Source: Capillidium heterosporum
Taxonomy: Eukaryota > Entomophthoromycota > Entomophthoromycetes > Entomophthorales > Capillidiaceae
NCBI GenBank assembly: GCA_016630905.1
Contig: WBMQ01000004.1
Coordinates: forward strand, 682,001-746,000
Length of the DNA: 64,000 nucleotides
Direction: 5' to 3'
In this document: positions 57,246-64,000 of the stretch, one piece after another
Numbering within the stretch: the stretch's first letter is position 1
Layout of the letters: the number at the start of each line of letters is the position of its first letter
The notes under the pieces: generated by a model
What the model was told of the DNA's origin: nothing
What the model saw: the letters and a program-made list of their open reading frames with translations, nothing else
Databases searched by the model: none
Position numbers and translations under genes: made by a program

Positions 57246-58952
57246 ATGGGAAATCAGCAAGTCAAATCAACTTTACTCGAGACAAGTACCTATTACCACA
57301 CTTTTGCAAGCTAACTTATATTGCATAGATGACTTGAACCAATTTAAGTTGCTAAAGTCGATTGGAAGAGGCAGTTTTGGAAAAGTAGGTGATCTTTCCC
57401 ATCAAACTCCTACCATTTTTACGCTTTGAAGCTGTCTTTAACTCTTCTTTTTTAGGTGAGGATAATTGAGCATAGGTTGACGAAGCAACAGTTCGCTTTA
57501 AAGTACTTGGCTAAGAAGGATGTCATACGACGCAAGATGGTTAAGAACATAGTCAAGGAGCGGGATATACTGGAGTCGATACGACACCCATTCATAGTCA
57601 ACCTACGATTTGCATTTCAAGATGACTATTACTGCTATATGACCTTAGACCTGATGTTGGGCGGCGATTTTAGGTTCCATTTGTACCGTAGGGATTTTGC
57701 ACTGGATGAACTGGTTTTTATTAGTGCCGAGTTGGCTTCGGGTATCAATTACCTGCACAGTCGCGGTATCATCCATCGGTATTCAAACATTTTTACCAAA
57801 TACTAAAACAAATTGTATATTTTCTAGCGATTTGAAGCCGGACAACATCCTTCTTGACTCTGAAGGTAAGTATTTTACTTTGACACAGGCTAACATGTTT
57901 AGGTCATGCCCATCTTACCGATTTCAACATCGCTTCGTATTTGCCCAAAAGTGGCAAGCTTAATTCACATTCAGGAACCGTACAATATATGGGTAATCAT
58001 CGCAACTTTTCATGACATTTAATTAAGTTTAATGGTAGCACCTGAGATTATAGGCAATTTGGGATATGATACGCAGATCGACTGGTGGTCCCTAGGAGCC
58101 TGTCTATACGAAGCGACCTATGGAAAGACACCATACAGCGAACTGTTACATACCTTCAAGGATCGTAATGTCATCACCACCTATCCAGTAGACTATAGCC
58201 TGGCGACAAAGATAGATGATCCGGACTGGTTAGATTTCCTGCAACAACTACTTGAGAAGGACCCCAACCATCGCCTAGGTAACGACTACGAGCAACTACA
58301 AAGCCACCCCATCTTCCATGCCATCGACTTCTCAAGGCTAGACTCCAAGAAGCTTATGCCCCCCTTTGTCCCCAGCCAAGGGAAATCTAACTTCGACATG
58401 TCGTACGACCTAGAGGAGCTGCTTTTAGAGGAGTCACCTTTGGAGGTGACGTCTAACCGCAAGATGAAGGGCAGTCGCATGACGGACGAGATGATATATT
58501 TGGACCAGTGCTTCAAGGACTACAACTTCTACGCCTCCTGCAGCGCCAAGGCAACCGAACCTACATTGGACATCAACGCCATCCTCATCAACCCACCGCG
58601 GGACTACGGCAAGCGTTCCTTAAATATGCCTCGAAATGAAAGGCGTCGATCTAGATCCTTTGCCGATTTAGTATACGAGAAGAACAAGAGCGTACCACTG
58701 ACCCCCACCCTCATCAGCTCCAGTACCAAGTCATCGCAAGACTCTACAATTGCTCCCAAACCGATGGCTGAAGCGCATATCAAGTCCAGTCGCTTTTTGC
58801 CATTGTCCAAACGGTTAGGGTTCGTTAGGCCACCACCCTTCCCTCAGCAGCTCAATGGTAGTACTAGGTCCCTATCATTACCAGTGAGCGAGAGTGGTAG
58901 TGTACCCAAGTACTCCAAGGAGGACCATAGGGTCGTCTCCAACCTCATCTAA
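57246..58952 (+). CDS. YANK/STK32-type AGC serine/threonine kinase
   Basis: Six exons (57246-57285, 57329-57384, 57456-57778, 57828-57865, 57903-57992, 58039-58952) give 486 aa. A 40-nt first exon begins MGNQQVKS, a fitting N-myristoylation signal, and joins in frame to the kinase domain. Visible are the glycine loop GRGSFGKV (26-33), Lys48 in FALKYL, IIHRDLKPDN with catalytic Asp141, and DFN (159-161) instead of DFG, the mark of the YANK/STK32 group. The activation segment ends YMAPEI, then DWWSLG. After the kinase core comes KLMPPFVPSQGKSNFDMSYDLEELLLE, matching the STK32 extension. The last ~130 residues are basic and Ser-rich. It is probably membrane-anchored; substrates unknown. Several catalytic motifs are rebuilt only by the proposed splices. 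Confidence 0.93.
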
Positions 58953-60605
58953 CTTTAACTTTAACCTAACCTAATTTAAAATTGTTGCGTCGAAATTAAG
59001 TAATTCTATCTGAAGGTGAGTTGGTGGTAGGATCTCCTACGCAAATATGCATGCTTTTAATGGAATTTTTTGTGGTCGACCTGCCCCTGTTGTATTGAAT
59101 CGTTTAGAATATTAAACTATTTTTGAGTTTTGGTTTTTAACTTTTGTTAAGCTTTCCTTACATCATTTTAGGACTAATTATATGAAGCTAACTGATGTAT
59201 ATTGTAGCTGTTGATAGCTATCTGTAAAAATGTTGAGTAAGCTAATTTAATTATAGATTGCTATTATTTTTATACATTCGTAACTAGGTTACATAGATAT
59301 GCAAATAAATCCTTATAACTTCAAGCTGTCTTTAAGGCGGTTGATATATCATAGTAAATATGTAATGTACTATATTCATCTACTTTATATATATTTATTG
59401 GAATAAAATTGAGACTGAGGCAGCCATGTCGTAATGGAAACCGCTTTTAAGGTTGGAATACACAATGGTGGATTTTAACTTATTCGTCTACAATGTAAGA
59501 GGTCTATAAATAAAACTGACCGTTATATTAAGAGGTCCAAATATTCAGTAATCGATTCAACTCGGCCACTTTTAGCAGTGCTTGTAGTTTACTATAGCCA
59601 AATTCATCTTGCTTGGACCACTTTGATTTCGATTCTGTTAGCTATATTTTGAGATGGATCACAATCAGCTTTATTTATGTCAGCCAATTTGATGAACTTT
59701 GAACTTGACTAAGTCTTGGAGTAATTGGTAGCTAGCTTTAACCTACTTTAGTCAACCTCAACAAAGCTTATAGCCAACTTTAGATGTTTTAAAAAGCACT
59801 TTGGAATCTCTCCATTCACTGTTATCTTCCACCTAATATAGGTTCCTATCAGCTGTAGTGAATAAAATGGAATCTAAATATAAGGGCCATATCGATCAAA
59901 AGCACTGATGAAGTTAAGCCTATGTATATCAATAGTGTTATAAAGCTTGAAATGTCTAGTTTTGATCGATCACTTTGAGATTTTAAGATTTAACTATAAT
60001 AATTGAGTGAGCTGTGGTCGATACACTTTGTAGGGTAACTCAGTTGTTGATTAACCAAACCAATATAGCTATGGATCAGTACGCCACACTTACATCCATT
60101 AAACTAAATCATACAAATTTTAAAAGCAAACTATAAGTATTTGTCTAGCACTTATATAGTTTTGCAAATAAATAGCAGTCACATCTAAAGTTTAATTCAA
60201 TTTCAAAACTAGAGTCCAGGCGATCCATACCAGCTTTACTTGAAGACGATAGCATCTTATCAAAGACAGGAGAGTAAATCTCACTTCAAAGCGGTTCTTC
60301 AACCATCTTCATTACCAATCCTTTGCTTTTTGAAACGTTAATCCATCCTGTAAAGGATTGTGGGAAGGTAGGGGTTGATATCTTTTTAAATTGAAAGTTA
60401 CGTCATCTTAGTCCATATGGAGTTTAGTTAAAAGGGATACAGGGACCAACAGTAACAAACCTACCTTGCAAATCGATAAAAGCGTTAATAGAAGACCTAC
60501 ACTTACGAATCGACCCTCAAAAACTGAATACTAGAGCACCGTATCCTTTTACACAACTTAGAATATACTTGCAAAGAAGACGTTAAAGTGTAGATTTAGT
60601 TGAGT
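58953..60605. other. intergenic region, nothing recognised
   Basis: About 1.65 kb between the kinase stop and the proposed HECT gene start. AT-rich; nothing recognised. An upstream exon of the HECT gene could be hidden here. Confidence 0.45.
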
Positions 60606-63127
<2,522 letters not shown>

Positions 63128-63432
63128 CAAAGTTTTGTGGCCACCCTATCAACCTGGTGGGCTATTGGGTATCTTTCTCATACATTTTGATTCCAACAAA
63201 GCTGCCTTTCTCATTAAATTATACACGCGTCTATATTTATTCTTTGTACTTTGCTTTTGTAATTGGTCAATTGGTGCCTATACTTTATTTTTTGATCATA
63301 TAGCCTCCATCTTTCTTCAAAACTATCTATTACGTCACTTAAACTACCTTGATCTGCAAGATTTTAAACTTTAGAAAGAACAGACAGTTTAATTTCAAAG
63401 TTGCTCAACCAAAAAGAAAACCGCTTTGAACA
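63128..63432. other. short intergenic region
   Basis: 305 bp between the HECT stop and the next start codon; an AT-rich promoter region with nothing specific recognised. Confidence 0.5.
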
Positions 63433-64000
63433 ATGAGTGGCCCGGTGAGCATCGACAACTTCAACCGAGTTACCACTTTGAATAACCAGTACGTAGTAAC
63501 CTATAGTTTGGAGGACAATTTGGAGAACCGAGAATTCGACTACAAAAACTTACCCAAGAAGTTGAAGGAGAAGTTAACTTTGGACAAGTCAAACAAAGAA
63601 GTTGAAGGTAATTATCATTTATTTTTGAATTTTATTTTTAATAAGTTAAAAAAGATGATTTCGAACCCGACATTTTAACTTTGATGTACGAAAGGGCAAC
63701 AAAGGGGTACAGCCTACAACCCAAATCAAACCAAGAGTTAAATTTGGATGGAGAGCTGATAACAGTGTGGAGCTACATAGAAAGTAATATATTGAACCAT
63801 ATAATTTAAATGAAATGGAATTAACACTTTGTAAATTTAAAAGGGACGATGGAACTCTACAACAAGGATGTATTCAAGTCGGAAGGTTTCCAGTTCACCT
63901 TCAAAGGACTTATAGATGTAATTAGTTCCAACCAACCAAGTAAACTATTGTAACAAAAGCCTCCAATAACCTAACAGCACTATTTGTCATAAAAGGTACG
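63433..64000 (+). CDS. unrecognised protein, 5' part only (runs off the window)
   Basis: A start at 63433 (MSGPVSIDNFNRVTTL) opens a frame that continues across two inferred introns: exons 63433-63607, 63655-63783 and 63844 to about 63917, with acceptors AAAAAG and TTAAAAG. The product so far is about 126 aa, charged, with helical segments such as LPKKLKEKL and DDFEPDILTLMYERATKGYSL, and a strand-like SEGFQFTFKGLID. I do not recognise the family. A third intron probably starts at 63918; its acceptor cannot be fixed because the obvious one at 63979 reads into a stop. No membrane segments or signal peptide. Confidence 0.6.

Overview
The window is nuclear DNA of a fungus, most likely an early-diverging (non-Dikarya) one. 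The BiP protein ends in HDEL and there is an OCH1-type GT32 mannosyltransferase. Several genes have many tiny GT-AG introns (about 35-90 nt, mostly 35-61) that can be placed by reading-frame continuity. There is also a rhodopsin-like 7TM receptor and several F-box proteins, which recalls Entomophthoromycotina such as Conidiobolus sensu lato. That assignment is inference. Intergenic DNA is AT-rich and long. ADE6, BiP and the duplicated secreted-protein genes use many C-ending codons and stand out from it.

Layout. 1-10.2 kb: a 7TM receptor (-), an HSL-type esterase (-, 4 exons), a TANGO2/NRDE protein (+, 4 exons), an actin-related protein of ARP10/ACTR10 type (-, 6 exons) and an F-box protein (+). 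10.8-15 kb: FGAM synthase (purine synthesis) with one frame break. 15.6-20.4 kb: a decayed BiP copy followed by the intact BiP gene, whose upstream region holds two ERSE-like motifs. 21-25.3 kb: ETF-alpha (-) and tRNA methyltransferase Trm5 (+, 8 exons). 25.5-36 kb: three copies of an old ~2.1-kb repeat around a small HSF-type regulator; two copies share a 744-bp near-identical inverted block. 36.9-41.5 kb: Utp15 (-) and a long F-box protein (+) from a 209-bp divergent promoter. 44.8-52 kb: an OCH1-like mannosyltransferase, then a 1.8-kb inverted duplication carrying two copies, identical in protein, of a secreted 466-aa protein. 53.7-64 kb: a flavin monooxygenase with four frame breaks, a YANK/STK32-type AGC kinase with a myristoylation motif, a UBE3A-like HECT ligase with 13 introns, and the start of an unrecognised gene running off the end.

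The genes are mostly unlinked housekeeping functions, with no operon-like logic. The unusual content is structural: the inverted duplication, the repeat family with its island of identity, the BiP pseudogene next to BiP, the ERSE-like pair, and frequent AAG 3' splice sites. Seven single-base frame breaks occur in otherwise conserved genes; they are either consensus errors or, in the monooxygenase, real decay. Exon boundaries are inferred from frame continuity and family similarity recalled from memory, not from transcripts.
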